Below are positions 62,400 through 64,000 of a stretch of DNA of 64,000 nucleotides, one piece after another. The notes below the pieces were generated by a model. That model made no database searches. It saw only the letters and a program-made list of their open reading frames with translations, and had not been told where the DNA came from. Both the position numbers and the translations under genes were made by a program. The DNA is taken from contig NW_004624734.1 of NCBI RefSeq assembly GCF_000247695.1, positions 11,543,389 through 11,607,388 on the forward strand. Direction: 5' to 3'. Source of the DNA: Heterocephalus glaber (taxonomy: Eukaryota; Chordata; Mammalia; Rodentia; Bathyergidae). The stretch's first letter is position 1, and each line of letters opens with the position of its first letter.

Positions 62400-63140
62400 T
62401 TTCAGTGGCGACTTCAGCAAAATGTAGCAGATATACATGTTTACTTTTGCTTCCTCACTGAACTGCACAAAAGTAAAATAAAAGAGTGAAATAGGCATAC
62501 ACCCAAAAGGGAAAGAAAACAGTAACAACCACATTCTGGTAGATGGGCAGCAGAGAGCATAGTGGTGAGCTATGTGACATCCATAAAACAACCGGATCCT
62601 AAGCCAGTGAGGTGAGAGAGCTAAAAGATGCTGCTTTAAGCTTCTGTCCGACTCCCCAGAAAGGCTCAGGAATCAGAGGCACCAGATACTCCTCAAAGGA
62701 CAAATGCACCTAATGCAGGGGCAGAAGATTGGTTGGAAGTCTGCATGAGAAAGAGGTAGTGTACAAATGCCATCTCTGCCCCTCTTTATTCCCTTAGGCA
62801 GCTATGCCTTCCTCACCCTCAGAGAAGACCTGAAAAGGTCAAATAGACTGGCTCTGGGTTCAGGGACAAAGGGCACAGCTGAGGATGAGGACACCAGATG
62901 AAAAATAGCAGGGAGAGTGAAAAGTGACACGCAGGACTAGACAACTTTCGTGATCTCCTTCCACCACCTCACTCTGAGCACAGTGATGTCCCTGACAGGA
63001 CTGCAGAGAATTCTTGTCTGAGAAACCAGGAACCACACTCAATAGATGCTGTCCCCTCTGGGTTTTGAGAGTGAACTGCCCCAGACAGATCTCCCTATGG
63101 AGCAGCCTGTGACTAGACAAGGTCAGCCTGTGCCACACAA
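62400..63140. other. Unassigned, possibly L1 5' UTR
   Basis: Opens 'cagtggcgacttcagcaaaa', which recalls L1M 5' ends. About 740 bases of moderate GC without open frames on the + strand. Not certain. Confidence 0.35.
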
Positions 63141-63339
63141 GGATGTTTGAGGTGATGTCATGATTTTTTCATATCTTTGTAAGGATATTTCAGTATAACT
63201 AGTTCCCTCTATACCAGTATATTTTTAAGAAGGAGTATACAGTCTTAAAAAGACTGCCAGAGACCCTGGATATAGCATATAGGGCTCCTTCTGTGCAGAG
63301 AGATTCGGTGATCACATTTTTCTCTTTCTGTGAACGATT

Positions 63340-63425
63340 CATTTTGCTCAGTCACTGCATTGCTGTTTGTTGAGGGCCTTCTTTGTGCTGGATGTTAGGC
63401 TAGGTTCTGGTAATACAATAAAAGA
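63340..63425 (-). mobile_element. L2 fragment
   Basis: 'gctgtttgttgagggccttc' and 'ggatgttaggctaggttctg' match the antisense L2 3' end. Confidence 0.5.
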
Positions 63426-63513
63426 ATCACCTAAAGAATATATATAGGCTGATGATTCAGCAATAGGGAGAAACAGACCTTGGCCCTGGAGAATATCAAA
63501 ATGGTAGAACTCT

Positions 63514-63885
63514 ATCTTAGTCACTTTTCTCATCCCTGGAACACAATACCCAACACCCACAACTAAAAAAAGAAGAAGATTATGTTGGGTCACGTTTCAG
63601 TCCATAGGTCAGGATGGTACGGCAGAGGGGCATGGTGGGGAGAGCTGCTCATGGCATGGCACCCAGGAAACAGAGTCATGGGAGGAGTTGGGAATGGAGA
63701 TACAACCTTCTGGATAATGCCCTCAGTGACCCACCTCTTCTGACCAGGCCCTACCTCCTAATAGCAGCCAGCTGTGATGACAGTAACCTTCCAGCGGTTC
63801 CCACCTATCATTGCATGGGTGGGACATTTAGATATAAACCATTATCTGGATATTTAGGGGCACATCTAGATATTAACCATAACAC
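63514..63885 (-). mobile_element. MaLR-type solo LTR, antisense
   Basis: Begins atcttagtcacttttctcat and ends attaaccataac. A short internal duplication of its end (about 63820-63880, two 'gatat(a/t)aaccat' blocks) is specific to this copy. Confidence 0.7.
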
Positions 63886-64000
63886 ACCCTGAATTAAACA
63901 AACATGAAACAAAGCTGATCAAAGTTATTACATCTTAATATAGTAATACAAATTAGTCAGAAATGCTGTCACTAAAGCAGCCAGGTCTCTTCACACGAGA

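Overview
The window is mammalian nuclear DNA holding the 5' part of one gene, RPS6KA5 (MSK1, mitogen- and stress-activated kinase 1), on the + strand. Four coding exons (8500-8571, 29243-29461, 54828-54943, 58463-58570; 515 coding bases) join in phase and, in human numbering, encode residues 35 (shared codon) to 206: the linker, glycine loop, catalytic lysine, alpha-C glutamate, catalytic loop and DFG motif of the N-terminal AGC-type kinase domain. Exon 1 lies upstream and the activation-loop exon downstream; neither is in the window. More than 99% of the sequence is intron.

The organism is a rodent. There are about 20 ID SINEs (tRNA-Ala derived, BC1-like), many with clean target-site duplications, plus 7SL-derived B1 monomers and composite B1-dID elements. 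I saw no murid B2 or B4. The dominant ID sequence is unlike what I recall for ground squirrel or guinea pig. My best guess is a castorimorph (beaver, pocket mouse or kangaroo rat), which I cannot prove from sequence alone.

Layout. 1-8499: intron 1, with ID elements, an ERV LTR that keeps TATA and poly(A) signals, L1 pieces and a split MIR. 8572-29242: intron 2, SINE- and MIR-rich, with two short copies of the U2 snRNA 5' end inserted antisense to U2. 29462-54827: intron 3, with L1 (32.9-34.6, 45.8-47.3, 50.3-53.2 kb), L2, MaLR-type LTRs and nested DNA transposons. 54944-58462: intron 4, with a TA-flanked inverted-repeat transposon. 58571-64000: intron 5, with a nearly whole but dead Tigger/pogo transposon of about 2.7 kb.

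I found no second protein-coding gene, no functional RNA gene, no CRISPR array and no operon-like structure. The most unusual feature is the pair of U2 5'-end retrocopies, 2 kb apart and both cut at U2 nucleotide 36/37, inside the branch-point recognition sequence. Both are transcribed antisense to U2 within the RPS6KA5 pre-mRNA, and one lies 120 bases upstream of exon 3 beside a plausible cryptic 3' splice site. Repeat boundaries and family names come from pattern recognition by eye and are approximate unless a target-site duplication is given.
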